Of a stretch of 64,000 bases of DNA, positions 26,605 through 35,450 are shown piece after piece (the stretch's first letter is position 1; each line of letters begins with the position of its first letter). Below the pieces are notes generated by a model, which saw only the letters and a program-made list of their open reading frames with translations, was not told the origin of the DNA and searched no databases. The position numbers and the translations under genes were made by a program. Source of the stretch: Asticcacaulis sp. AC402 (GTDB taxonomy: Bacteria > Pseudomonadota > Alphaproteobacteria > Caulobacterales > Caulobacteraceae); assembly GCF_000495835.1 (NCBI RefSeq), contig NZ_AWGC01000028.1, positions 1-64,000 on the forward strand, given 5' to 3'.

Positions 26605-27038
26605 TGGCAGGCTGTGGCGTTTGGCGCAGGTGCGGGGGGCAGGAAGCGAGCGATATCGCTGAGCAGGCGGTCCTGCTGGAAGGGTTTGACAACATAGTCG
26701 CTGGCACCGAGGGTCATGGCGGCGGCGACGTCGAGCCGGCTGTTGCGGCCCGAAAGGACGATAACGGGAATGTGCCGGACCTGCTCGGCCTGGGCGCGTT
26801 TTTCGAGAAAGGTCAGGCCATCCATATCCGGCATGCTCATGTCGAGCAGAACGAGGTCGGGATCGGACAGGCTGAGCGCGGCCAGTCCGCTGATGCCGCC
26901 GGGGGCGGTTTCGACGTCATAGCCGCGGCGGCTGAGAACGACCTTGATCAGCAGCCGGACGTGTTCGTCGTCATCGACGACGAGAATCCGATGCTTATCG
27001 GACTGCGGAACTTCAAACATGACGCCACCCTTGTGCAA
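26601..27038 (-). CDS. Single-domain response regulator (CheY-like)
   Basis: This 145-residue receiver has no output domain. Landmarks are VVDDDEHVR (acidic pocket), LVLLDMSMPDMDG (phospho-Asp), VIVLSGRN (switch Ser) and YVVKPFQQD (Lys). I use the TTG at 27038 because it is preceded by an excellent GGGAGGTG site at 27043-27050. The ATG at 27020 has none. The stop codon TAG is the edge of a family-1 repeat. It converges with the NarL-type regulator but its receiver is closer to the PilH/CheY style, so its partner kinase is probably elsewhere. Confidence 0.85.
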   Translation of the reverse strand: MHKGGVMFEVPQSDKHRILVVDDDEHVRLLIKVVLSRRGYDVETAPGGISGLAALSLSDPDLVLLDMSMPDMDGLTFLEKRAQAEQVRHIPVIVLSGRNSRLDVAAAMTLGASDYVVKPFQQDRLLSDIARFLPPAPAPNATACH

Positions 27039-27367
27039 GGTTCACCTCCCGGCGGTCGGACCCGCGGGCGGCACCTGAGGACAGGATGCCCGATGTTGGC
27101 TTAACCGGTGATCAAAAGAGTCTTTCCGCCATGTTATGATTGGTGCTTCGGTCGGGTCGAAGACTGTGTTTGCAATCGCGCCAGGCAAATCCCGGCCTCG
27201 CGTGCAACACGATCCAGCGACCGAAGCCGCTGAATGACCTTTATGTGCAGCGCAGCAATTCGAAACATCATGTTTTTTGACATCAGCCAACGAAAGCGGC
27301 TCACTTCCCTGCAGTACGTCTGATTTTTGAACCGGGCTTGAAAAGCCTTTCACCTCAGGTTGAGAAC
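27039..27367. other. Divergent intergenic region without recognised gene
   Basis: This holds promoters for the receiver (minus) and the NADH dehydrogenase (plus). I see no convincing small gene, RNA or palindrome beyond short complementary blocks. Confidence 0.4.
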
Positions 27368-28693
27368 ATGGTCGTCCGCTCAACGCAAAATACCCAGATC
27401 GTTGTTGTCGGTGGTGGCGCCGCCGGTCTGGAGCTCGTGCGAAAGCTGGGAGCCCATTTCGGGCGCCGCGATCACGACATCATCCTGATCGATCGCAACC
27501 GCACGCACATCTGGAAGCCCTTGCTTCACGAGGTTGCAGCCGGATCGCTCGACGCCAGTCTCGACGAGGTGGGCTACCGCGGCCACTGCCACCGTTGGGG
27601 CTATCGCTATCTTCACGGAACGCTTGACCGGATCGATCGCCAACAGCGACGCGTGTACGTTGGCCCGATCCTGGACCCAAGGGGGCGCGAGGTCGTTGCG
27701 GCCCACTCGATCAGGTACGACTATCTGGTCCTGGCCTATGGCTCGATGACCAACGACTTCGGCACGCCGGGCGTGGCCGATAATTGTCTCTTTATCGACA
27801 GTCGCGGACAGGCCGATGTTTTCCGCGATCAACTGCTCAATCAGTGCCTTCGCGTGTCGCGGTCCATGCAGACGGATCCGGCGTCCGACGCCCATGTCAG
27901 GGTCGTCATCGTGGGCGGAGGCGCCACCGGCGTCGAACTGGCGGCGGAGCTCTACAACGCCGCAGACGCCCTGAGCTATTACGGTCTGGAGGTTTTTGAC
28001 CGCAGCCGGCTCGATGTGACCTTGCTGGAAGCCGGGCCACGCATCTTGCCGGCGCTTCCCGAGCGTTTGTCTGACGCGGCAAAAGCCGAGCTCGAAGCCC
28101 TCGGCGTCAAGGTCAGAACCGGAACCGCTGTCACGGCGTCGCTGCTATCGGCGATGGAGATTGCGGGTGGAGACCAGGTGCCGGCCGATCTCCAGGTCTG
28201 GGCGGCCGGGGTAAAGGCGGTCCCGATCCAAAATGGCCTGGATGGTCTGGAAATGTCGCGAACCAACCAGGTTGTGGTTCGACCGACGCTTCAGGTTATC
28301 GGCGATGATCGCATCCTTGCCATAGGCGACTGCGCTTTTTGCAAGCTTCCGGGCCAGGAAAAGCCAGTTCCTCCGCGCGCCCAGGCGGCGCACCAGATGG
28401 CCGAGACAGCCTATGTCAATCTGATCCGTCTCCAGAAGCAAAAACCGCTGGTCCACTTTGCCTACCACGATCACGGCTCACTTGTATCGCTGAGCCGGTT
28501 CTCCACGGTGGGCTCCCTGATGGGTAGCCTTGTCGGTGGGCGCTTGGCGGTCGAGGGCCGCCTGGCCAAGTTCGTCTATATGTCCCTGTACCGGATGCAT
28601 ATCCTGGCGGTGCACGGCTGGATAAAGGGCTTAGCCGTGATCTCGGTGGGGCACATAAATCGCTTTATACGGCCCAAGCTAAAGCTTCATTGA
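27368..28693 (+). CDS. Type II NADH dehydrogenase-like FAD/NAD(P) oxidoreductase
   Basis: This 441-residue flavoprotein resembles non-proton-pumping NADH:quinone oxidoreductase (NDH-2). The first Rossmann motif is IVVVGGGAAGLELVRKLG (residues ~10-27), binding FAD. The second is VVIVGGGATGVELAAEL near residue 180, binding NAD(P)H. The second FAD motif is ILAIGDCAFC near 315. The early WKPLLHEVAAGSLD stretch and the FxxxxHGWIKGL end fit NDH-2, in which the C-terminal helix anchors to the membrane. The ATG at 27368 gives the usual spacing before the first Rossmann fold; a TTG at 27338 is in frame. Confidence 0.88.
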   Translation: MVVRSTQNTQIVVVGGGAAGLELVRKLGAHFGRRDHDIILIDRNRTHIWKPLLHEVAAGSLDASLDEVGYRGHCHRWGYRYLHGTLDRIDRQQRRVYVGPILDPRGREVVAAHSIRYDYLVLAYGSMTNDFGTPGVADNCLFIDSRGQADVFRDQLLNQCLRVSRSMQTDPASDAHVRVVIVGGGATGVELAAELYNAADALSYYGLEVFDRSRLDVTLLEAGPRILPALPERLSDAAKAELEALGVKVRTGTAVTASLLSAMEIAGGDQVPADLQVWAAGVKAVPIQNGLDGLEMSRTNQVVVRPTLQVIGDDRILAIGDCAFCKLPGQEKPVPPRAQAAHQMAETAYVNLIRLQKQKPLVHFAYHDHGSLVSLSRFSTVGSLMGSLVGGRLAVEGRLAKFVYMSLYRMHILAVHGWIKGLAVISVGHINRFIRPKLKLH

Positions 28694-29107
28694 TCGCGTA
28701 ACTGGAAAGTGGGCGACACAGAAGCAAACTTAGAGCGCGTTTCGATCCGGTAGAATCGGATCGGCACGCTAATTTTTTGTTTTTACGCGCATCCCAAAAA
28801 GTGCGTTCCACTTTTGGGGATGCGCTCTGTCATCGAAGTTTTCCGAACAATGCGGCTTCGATTTGGGCCAACGGTTATGGACCGCGGGGTTCGTTCCTGA
28901 TTTCGGGACTTGATCACCTGGAGCCCGAAATCTCGTGAAAACCCCGGTATGTTTGCAATGTCATAATGGTCATCTGCCGTCTGGATAGTAAGGTTTACAT
29001 CAAGGCTGTCTTCGGATTGATGTCGATCAAAAGGGAGACACGCACCTGGTTCTAGTCGGTAGCATTCACGGGCAAGGCCCGCAGGCGCGCGGAATCGAGG
29101 ACGTACC
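28694..29107. other. Intergenic region with a variant family-1 repeat
   Basis: No gene is supported. A variant repeat occupies 28731-28828. After it, a short inverted repeat (gatttcggga...agcccgaaatc, near 28900-28936) is visible. A GAGG site precedes the cytochrome start. Confidence 0.5.
28731..28828. repeat. Repeat family 1, diverged full-length variant
   Basis: The layout is the same: first palindrome (tagagcgcg...), linker (aattttttgtttttacgcgca) and second palindrome (tcccaaaaagtg...cacttttggggatgcgctct). The base sequence of the arms is changed in a compensatory way, so the pairing is kept. Confidence 0.75.
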
Positions 29108-29698
29108 ATGACAGCTTTGAATCAGCTTCGGACCTATCACGCCGTGCTGGCGGTTTTAGTATCTGCGGCATTTCTTACCACAGAGTGGGGGCGCATCCAT
29201 ATTTGGCTAGGCTACGGCGTCATTGCGGTCTTGCTGGCCAGGCTGGGCATGGCCCTGTCGGGTGCGCATCAATTGGGACTCATGCGCTTTTATCCACATT
29301 TTGAAGGCCTGAAGCTCAATAACCTGGCTACCCATCCGGCAATCAGCCGGACCCTGCTGCTGACCATAGCCGCCTGCCTGTTAACCGTAACAGCGACCGG
29401 TCTGTTCATGGACAAGGGGCGTACATTGACCCGGCTCGTTTCGCCGGTCACCACCTCACCGACGGTCGCACCCGGTGCGGTCTTTGAGCGGGGCGATGCC
29501 GACAATGACAAGGGAGAGCGAGGAGAAGGCGCTGGTGGCGGCCATGATCGGGACGGTGGATGGCTGGGTGAGGTTCATGAAGTGTCCGGCAATCTGTTGA
29601 TGCTGGTCGTGGTGCTCCATGTCACCTATCTGTTCGCCTTCAAGCGTCCGCTGGCCCGTTTTATGCTGTTCTTCGAGGCCAAAAAGCCGCCGAAATAG
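29108..29698 (+). CDS. Cytochrome b561-family membrane protein
   Basis: This 196-residue di-haem b-type cytochrome is predicted to have four membrane helices. Candidate haem-ligand histidines lie in RTYHAVLAVLV (His11), WGRIHIWLGYGV (His31), EVHEVSGNLLM and VVVLHVTYLF. The two helix pairs are separated by a loop rich in Gly, Asp and Glu (ERGDADNDKGERGEGAGGG, near 125-145), probably periplasmic. Such proteins shuttle electrons between the quinone pool and periplasmic partners. No obvious redox partner adjoins. Its stop is followed directly by gagcgc, like the edge of a family-1 repeat. Confidence 0.85.
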   Translation: MTALNQLRTYHAVLAVLVSAAFLTTEWGRIHIWLGYGVIAVLLARLGMALSGAHQLGLMRFYPHFEGLKLNNLATHPAISRTLLLTIAACLLTVTATGLFMDKGRTLTRLVSPVTTSPTVAPGAVFERGDADNDKGERGEGAGGGHDRDGGWLGEVHEVSGNLLMLVVVLHVTYLFAFKRPLARFMLFFEAKKPPK

Positions 29699-29881
29699 AG
29701 CGCTTTCAGGGGATGCGGTGTAATTGATTTCGTCTTCGCTATGGGTCATTGAGCCTGCACCTTCTCCCCGTAGCGTGTTTTCGAGAAAGCTGTTTCGGCG
29801 TATTCGCAGGTCAAGGGTGGCGGCCTCTCGCCGCCGCGCAGGGTATGGGGATTGTCTGCGGTCGCCGGACTCCCAAAGGCT
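29699..29881. other. Convergent intergenic region
   Basis: This lies between the cytochrome and fructokinase genes. A short GC-rich hairpin (ggcggc...gccgcc, near 29820-29840) is present but lacks a T-tract. Nothing else is recognised. Confidence 0.35.
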
Positions 29882-30787
29882 TTATGGCGCGCGATGTTCG
29901 TGAGATGCGCCCTGTGCCAGGGCCAGCGCGCCCATCACGCCCGCCCGGTCGCCCAAATGTGCCGGTTGGATGAATTCATCAAAGGTGCTGCGATCCTCCA
30001 GGGCTTCGATATAGCCGCCCAGCCCGCTGTGGGCTGCATCGCGGGCCGCCGTCAGAACCGCGGGATTGAGACCAATGCCGCCGCCGACCAGGATCCGTTG
30101 GGGCGACGCAATGAGAATCAGGCTGTGGAACAACTCCGCCAGATACCGGCCGGTCAATGACCAGACCGGGTCATCCGCAGCCAGGGTTTCGCCGGCCTTG
30201 CCGGTCCGCGCCTGGATAGCCGGTCCGCACGCCAGGCCCTCCAGGCAGTCGCCATGAAACGGGCAGTGGCCGGCATAGCTGTCGTCCGGTTGACGGCGTA
30301 CACGGATATGGCCGGCCTCGGGATGGAGCAGGCCATGGACCGGACGGCCGTTGCAAACGAGGCCCACGCCTATGCCTGTACCGACGGTGACATAGGCGAA
30401 GCTGTCGAGCCCCACGGCGCCGCCCCAGCGCGCTTCGCCCAGGGCGGCGCCATTGACATCCGTGTCCAGGGCGATCGGCGTCTGTGGAAAGGCATCCCTG
30501 ATGGGGCCCAGAAGATCGGCACCGCTCCAGCCGGGCTTGGGCGTCTGGCGAAAGTGACCATAGGCGGAGGTGCCGGGGGTAAGGGCAATGGGCCCAAAGC
30601 TGGCGACGCCGATGGCATCGAAGCCCCCTTCGCCGGCCAGATGTCTGAGTTGCTCAACCATGGCAGCGAGCGTTGAAGCCGGGTCAAGCGTGGGCAGGCG
30701 AACCACGGCAGACATGTCATCAGGGCCGCTGCCGGCAGCCAGGTTGATCTTGGTCCCACCCAGTTCGATACAGGCAAAATGCGCCAT
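29882..30787 (-). CDS. scrK: ROK-family fructokinase
   Basis: This 301-residue kinase phosphorylates fructose with ATP. The ROK pattern is visible: ELGGTKINLA (phosphate loop) at the N-terminus, ALDTDVNGAALGEARWG with the catalytic Asp, TVGTGIGVGLVCNG, and a zinc-binding cluster (HPEAGHI, then HCPFHGDCLEG) near residues 155-185. That spacing is typical of bacterial fructokinases. The gene begins one base after the amylosucrase stop (TGACATG), so it is translationally coupled. It would capture the fructose released by amylosucrase. The symbol is assigned by family and context. Confidence 0.9.
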   Translation of the reverse strand: MAHFACIELGGTKINLAAGSGPDDMSAVVRLPTLDPASTLAAMVEQLRHLAGEGGFDAIGVASFGPIALTPGTSAYGHFRQTPKPGWSGADLLGPIRDAFPQTPIALDTDVNGAALGEARWGGAVGLDSFAYVTVGTGIGVGLVCNGRPVHGLLHPEAGHIRVRRQPDDSYAGHCPFHGDCLEGLACGPAIQARTGKAGETLAADDPVWSLTGRYLAELFHSLILIASPQRILVGGGIGLNPAVLTAARDAAHSGLGGYIEALEDRSTFDEFIQPAHLGDRAGVMGALALAQGASHEHRAP

Positions 30788-30788
30788 G

Positions 30789-32570
30789 TCACAACGCCCG
30801 CATTGACCAGCGCACGCCGTAGGGCGGCAGGACGCTGCGATCGCCGGTCAAGATGTCGCCGCTACACAAAAGGTCAATCGCAACGTCAGACAGGTTCGCT
30901 TCACAGACAAAGCAACCCGAGGCCATCGGCCGTTCGAAGGTAAGGACGGCGTCACGTCCCGTCGATTTCACGGTCTGGCCGGGCAAGATATCGAGGCGCA
31001 TGAGCAAGGCCGACAGTTTCTGGAGGTAACCCAATATGCCGGCGCGCGGTGACGATGGCTCCAGGGCTTGGGCCGCCGCCGCCCAGTCCATTTCGGGGCG
31101 ATGCAGCCAGCGCAACTCATCGCGCAGGGCCGGGTCGTCGCGAAAGCTCTCAAAGTTCTCCAGTCCGATTTCATCGCCCATATACAGCAGGGGGATTCCT
31201 TCCAGGGCGTAGGTGATTCCATACAGCATTTTGAGACGCGCCACGGCCTGGGGATCGTCGAGACCGCCGCACAGGCTGGCAGCCATGCCGCAGCCGGAGG
31301 CGGGGAAGCCATCGGGCGCTTGAAACGCCAGGCCTCGCGCATAGGACGCCTGACCGCCGAAAAAGTCAGACCAGGCCTTCAGCCGCGCCATGGGCACCGT
31401 GTCCGCCAGGGCCAGCCAGATAATGTCGTCATGGCAGCGGACATAGTTCAGCCAGTGGCCGTGCGCCGGTTTCTCGCCCGCCCGCGTGATAACAGCGCCC
31501 AAGACGTCTGATTTTTGGTCAGCCATTGCGCCCCACAAGGCCGTCATGACGCCGTTGTTATAGGCGAGGTCGCATTCGCGCGCCTGTGGCGTGCCGAAAA
31601 AGGGCAGGACGGAAGCCTGGGATTCGATCGCCTCGGCCAACAGGAAGACGGAGGGGGCAACCAGGGACACCAGGCAGCGCAAGGCACGAAGAATATTGTG
31701 GGTCTGCGGTAGATTGCGGCAGATAGTGCCTTTTTGCTTCCAGAGAAAAGCCGTTGAATCGAGGCGAAACCCTTCAACGCCCGCGTTGGCGAGATATAAC
31801 AGGCTGTCCAGCATCTCAACAAAGACGCGCGGATTGGCGTAGTTGAGATCCCACTGGAACGGATAGAAGGTGGTCCACACCCATCCGCCGGCTGGCGCAT
31901 CATAGGTGAAGCTTCCGGGAGCTGTGCCGGGGAAGACGTCCTGCAGTGCCACTTCCCAGGCATCGACCTCGGCGCGGTCCTCCAACACGATGTAAAAATC
32001 GGCGAAGTCTGGATCTGCCGCCAGCATCTTCTGCGCCCACGGGTGTTCGCGCGCCGTGTGATTGCACACCATGTCAATCACCAGCGACATGTCGCGCGCC
32101 CTTAGTTCTGCGGCCAGGTCGCGCAGGTCGTCCATTGTGCCGAGCCGCGGATCAACGTCGCCATAGTCGGCCACGGCAAAGCCGCCGTCGGAATCCCCCT
32201 CGCGCGGTTTCAGCAAGGGGAGGGGGTGAAAGATGCCGATATTGAGGTCTTTCAGATGGTCGAGGTGACGGATTGTCCCCCTCAACGTGCCGGCAAAGCG
32301 GTCAATATAGGTGCAGTAGGCTGGGCGGCCGGGCCTCAGGTACCAATCGGGTCTCTCGCTGCGTGCGGCATCCAATGCCGCCAGTTCGGCAGGCCGTTCA
32401 AACCGAGCGCGGCCGATTCGGATTGCCATGTCCTCCAGGCAACGGGCAAAACCTGAATGGTCGCCATAGATCTGCGTCAGTTCGGTCACCGCCGACCGCC
32501 ACAGCGGATCCGCCTTGACGGTCTGTCCGCGCGAGGGGGATGCGAGCGTATCGAAAGCCTGAAGTGTCAT
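30789..32570 (-). CDS. Amylosucrase (GH13, sucrose glucosyltransferase)
   Basis: This 593-residue enzyme splits sucrose, releasing fructose and passing glucose to an alpha-1,4-glucan; sucrose hydrolysis is a side reaction. GH13 motifs are VIDMVCNHTA, GFRLDSTAF (nucleophile Asp271), LLAEAIES (acid/base Glu313) and YVRCHDDI (Asp381). The spacing follows Neisseria-type amylosucrase. The WYLRPGRPAYCTYIDRFAGTL segment is also typical. ATG 32570 is used; an upstream TTG at 32618 is in frame. It pairs with fructokinase downstream and lies opposite the TonB receptor, matching the sux gene set of Xanthomonas. Regulation by the local LacI protein through the palindrome at 32639-32658 is inferred. Confidence 0.92.
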   Translation of the reverse strand: MTLQAFDTLASPSRGQTVKADPLWRSAVTELTQIYGDHSGFARCLEDMAIRIGRARFERPAELAALDAARSERPDWYLRPGRPAYCTYIDRFAGTLRGTIRHLDHLKDLNIGIFHPLPLLKPREGDSDGGFAVADYGDVDPRLGTMDDLRDLAAELRARDMSLVIDMVCNHTAREHPWAQKMLAADPDFADFYIVLEDRAEVDAWEVALQDVFPGTAPGSFTYDAPAGGWVWTTFYPFQWDLNYANPRVFVEMLDSLLYLANAGVEGFRLDSTAFLWKQKGTICRNLPQTHNILRALRCLVSLVAPSVFLLAEAIESQASVLPFFGTPQARECDLAYNNGVMTALWGAMADQKSDVLGAVITRAGEKPAHGHWLNYVRCHDDIIWLALADTVPMARLKAWSDFFGGQASYARGLAFQAPDGFPASGCGMAASLCGGLDDPQAVARLKMLYGITYALEGIPLLYMGDEIGLENFESFRDDPALRDELRWLHRPEMDWAAAAQALEPSSPRAGILGYLQKLSALLMRLDILPGQTVKSTGRDAVLTFERPMASGCFVCEANLSDVAIDLLCSGDILTGDRSVLPPYGVRWSMRAL

Positions 32571-32881
32571 ACTGGAAATGGCCTGAGGGAAAGGGTGTGT
32601 GCACCCTGTTGAAAACAACGACGTATTGCCTTAGCAAAGTTTGCAAACGTTCGCAAACAAAAGTGCGAAAAAGTGTCGGCTCATGTCCTAGCCGGGAAGA
32701 TTTTCTATCAAAAACGGCAGTAAAGTGGCCAATTTGCAACAAATGCGAGGGATTTGTGAAAAAATGCCGTCATCTTTCTTGCAATCGTTGTCAAAGAATG
32801 AGAAGCATGAAGCGCGGCGATTCCACCGCCGGAAAATTCAATAAGAATATCTGCGCAACGCGCCAACCGGGAGATAAACAG
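32571..32881. promoter_or_regulatory. Divergent promoter region of the sucrose locus
   Basis: This 311-bp region separates amylosucrase (minus) and the TonB receptor (plus). It contains the LacI-type operator at 32639-32658 and a gggaga ribosome binding site before 32882. Reading frames that cross it are extensions without coding support. Confidence 0.6.
32639..32658. promoter_or_regulatory. LacI/GalR-type operator palindrome
   Basis: GTTTGCAAACGTTCGCAAAC is a 20-bp dyad with one mismatched pair around the central AACGTT. The even-length CG centre is characteristic of LacI/GalR-family sites. It lies 69 bp upstream of amylosucrase and 223 bp upstream of the receptor, with the regulator gene nearby at 36839-37831. 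No experimental evidence is available from sequence alone. Confidence 0.75.
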
Positions 32882-35344
32882 ATGAGCCTTCACTCTGACT
32901 GCACGCGTAAACTTCTGATGGCGGGGGCGTCGGTCGCCATCCTCATGTCCCTGGCGTCCGCAGGTCGTGCGCAAGATGCTGTTCCAGCGCAGGAGCCAGC
33001 ACGAGAAGATGTCACTGAAGTGATTGTGACCGGCGTTTCCAAGGGCACCAACAAGCTGAGCACCTCTATTTCGGTCAGTTCGGTACAGATTGACGAACTG
33101 CAGAAGTTCGCGCCGCGTTCGACGGCCGAGGTTTTCCGCAATATTCCGGGCGTTCGTTCCGAATCCACCGGCGGCGAAGGCAACGCCAATATTGCCGTCC
33201 GCGGTCTGCCCGTGGCTGCCGGTGGCGCGAAGTTCCTGCAATTGCAGGAAGACGGCCTGCCGGTTCTGGAGTTTGGTGATATTGCCTTTGGCAATGCTGA
33301 TATCTTCCTGCGCACCGACCTGACCGCGGGGCGCATCGAAGCCATCCGCGGCGGCACAGCCTCAACCCTGGCCTCCAACTCGCCGGGCGGCATCATCAAT
33401 GTTATTTCAAAAGACGGCTCGCGGCCCGGGGGCACGCTGCAATTGACGCAGGGTGTCGATTTTGGCCAGACGCGCGGTGATTTCGAATTTGGCGGCCCCT
33501 TGACCGAAGCGATCGATTTTCATGTCGGCGGCTTCTATCGGTCAGGCGAAGGTCCACGCACAGCGGGCTATACCGCCAACCAGGGCGGCCAGATCAAGGC
33601 CAACCTGACGCGCAAGTTTGACAACGGTTTCATTCGCGTTGGTGTCAAGTATCTCAACGACAAATCGATCGGCTACCTGCCCATGCCCATGAAGGTCACG
33701 GGCACCAACAGTGATCCCACCTGGTCCTCGGCGCCCGGGCTCGACGCCAGGGCCGACACCATTCATTCGGCCTATTTCCTTCAGGATGCCGGCCTGGACG
33801 GGCGCAACAACCGATCTGTGACCGATATCCGTGACGGTATGGCCCCCAAGAGTCTGGTGTTCAATGGTGCGGCAAGTTTCGACCTCGGCAACGGCTGGGC
33901 GTTGAACGGTAAGTTCCGGGTGGCAGATACCGAAGCCAATTTTGCCTCGCTTTTCCCTGCCCAGGTCGGCTCGGACGCAGCGATTGTCTCCGCCATCAAT
34001 GGCGCCAAGGGGACGTCGGGCACGCGCCTGGTCGTCGCCAGCGGACCTGGTGCCGGAACAACCTATACCGGGCTGGCCATGATCGTTCATACGTTCAACA
34101 CACGGCTGAACAGCCTGGACAACGCCGCAAGCGATCTCAAACTGTCCAAGACGTTTGATGCCGGTGACGTACCTGTCGACATGACCTTCGGTCTGTACAA
34201 TTCGTCTCAGACGATTGACATGGACTGGATCTGGAACAGCTATGCCATGGAGGTGGCAGGCGACAATGCGCGGCCGCTGAACCTCTACAATGGTAACACC
34301 AATCTGTCGCAGAACGGTCTCTACGCCTACGGCGTCCCGCTGTGGGGAAACTGCTGCACCCGACACTATGACGTCCAGTACGATATCGTCGCGCCCTATG
34401 TGATGGTCAACGCCCAGTTCGGCAAGCTGACCGTCGAAGGCTCGGTCCGTCAGGACAGCGGCAAGGCACGCGGTAACTTTGCCTACAGCACTCAGATGGC
34501 AAGTTTCGACGTCAACGGTGATGGCACGATCCAGAACCCGGAGACCAGCGTTTCGTTCATCAACTATGCTGCGCCCAAGCCGGTCAATTATGACTGGAAC
34601 TACACCTCCTACTCCTTGGGTGCCAACTACCGGCTGAGCAGCAATCTGTCCTATTTTGGCCGCTACTCGAACGGCGCGCGGGCCAACGCAGACCGCCTTC
34701 TGTTCGGCAAGATCAATGAAACTGACGGATCGGTCGCAAAGGAAGACGCGGTCGATTTCGTCAAGCAGCTTGAAGTCGGCGTCAAGTATCGCAATGGTTC
34801 AACCAGCCTGTTCGTCACTGCGTTCGCTGCCGAGACCGAAGAGCAGAATTTCGAAGCCACATCGCAGAAATTCTTCGATCGTGTCTACAAGGCCAGCGGC
34901 ATCGAACTGGAAGGCGCCTACCGCAATGGCAATTTCCATGTGAGCGGCGGAGCTACCTACACCCGGGCCGAGATATCGAAGGACGCCCTGAACGCAGCCC
35001 AGGTTGGCAACCGTCCGCGCCGCCAGGCCGAATGGGTCTTCCAGGTGACCCCGTCCTACAACTTCGACCGTCTGGAAGTGGGGGCCAATTTCGTCGGAAC
35101 GACCGATGCCTATGCTCAGGACGACAATCAGTTGGTCATGCCTGGCTACATCCAGACCAACCTGTTCGCCGATTATGACCTGACCGAAGCGCTGACGGCG
35201 TCCTTGAATATCAACAACGCCTTTGATGTGCTTGGGATCACCGAAGTCGAAGAAGGGGCGATCACCGCCAACGCCACCAACTATGTCCGGGCGCGCGCCA
35301 TCAATGGCCGGACAACGACGGTGACCTTGAAGTATCGATTCTGA
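32882..35344 (+). CDS. TonB-dependent outer membrane receptor (sucrose uptake, SuxA-like)
   Basis: This 820-residue outer membrane transporter has a signal peptide (MSLHSDCTRKLLMAGASVAI ... SAGRAQ), a TonB box-like EVIVTG and a plug domain. The plug (residues ~55-165) contains FRNIPGVRSESTGGEGN, IAVRGLP and RIEAIRGG ... GGIINVISK. The rest is a 22-strand beta-barrel ending in TVTLKYRF, with the terminal Phe expected for BAM insertion. Position opposite amylosucrase and before an MFS transporter points to sucrose as substrate. The chosen ATG at 32882 has GGGAGA upstream and gives a sensible signal peptide; the longer frame reaches into the amylosucrase gene. Confidence 0.88.
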   Translation: MSLHSDCTRKLLMAGASVAILMSLASAGRAQDAVPAQEPAREDVTEVIVTGVSKGTNKLSTSISVSSVQIDELQKFAPRSTAEVFRNIPGVRSESTGGEGNANIAVRGLPVAAGGAKFLQLQEDGLPVLEFGDIAFGNADIFLRTDLTAGRIEAIRGGTASTLASNSPGGIINVISKDGSRPGGTLQLTQGVDFGQTRGDFEFGGPLTEAIDFHVGGFYRSGEGPRTAGYTANQGGQIKANLTRKFDNGFIRVGVKYLNDKSIGYLPMPMKVTGTNSDPTWSSAPGLDARADTIHSAYFLQDAGLDGRNNRSVTDIRDGMAPKSLVFNGAASFDLGNGWALNGKFRVADTEANFASLFPAQVGSDAAIVSAINGAKGTSGTRLVVASGPGAGTTYTGLAMIVHTFNTRLNSLDNAASDLKLSKTFDAGDVPVDMTFGLYNSSQTIDMDWIWNSYAMEVAGDNARPLNLYNGNTNLSQNGLYAYGVPLWGNCCTRHYDVQYDIVAPYVMVNAQFGKLTVEGSVRQDSGKARGNFAYSTQMASFDVNGDGTIQNPETSVSFINYAAPKPVNYDWNYTSYSLGANYRLSSNLSYFGRYSNGARANADRLLFGKINETDGSVAKEDAVDFVKQLEVGVKYRNGSTSLFVTAFAAETEEQNFEATSQKFFDRVYKASGIELEGAYRNGNFHVSGGATYTRAEISKDALNAAQVGNRPRRQAEWVFQVTPSYNFDRLEVGANFVGTTDAYAQDDNQLVMPGYIQTNLFADYDLTEALTASLNINNAFDVLGITEVEEGAITANATNYVRARAINGRTTTVTLKYRF

Positions 35345-35395
35345 TACAGTCGATTCCCGAGCCGTGACGGCTGTATCCTCAAGCCTCACGGTCCC

Positions 35396-35434
35396 GGGCC
35401 GGCGGACCTTCCCTACGCCGGCCCCCTTTTTTTT
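35396..35434 (+). terminator. Rho-independent terminator after the TonB receptor
   Basis: A perfect 9-bp GC-rich stem (gggccggcg, 35396-35404, with cgccggccc, 35416-35424) has an 11-base loop and is followed by eight T residues (35427-35434). It lies between the receptor and the MFS gene, so expression of the transporter is probably lower or separately driven. Confidence 0.85.
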
Positions 35435-35450
35435 CCCTGGAGCGCGTCCC

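Noticed and set aside
28783-29109. 108-residue minus-strand frame in an intergenic region
   Set aside because: Its end consists of repeat family 1, it has no recognisable domain and poor codon usage.
29820-29840. GC-rich hairpin as a terminator between the cytochrome and fructokinase genes
   Set aside because: The stem is short and no T-tract follows on either strand.
32540-32881. N-terminal extension of the TonB receptor
   Set aside because: It crosses the divergent promoter region and the operator. The ATG at 32882 gives a proper signal peptide and ribosome binding site.
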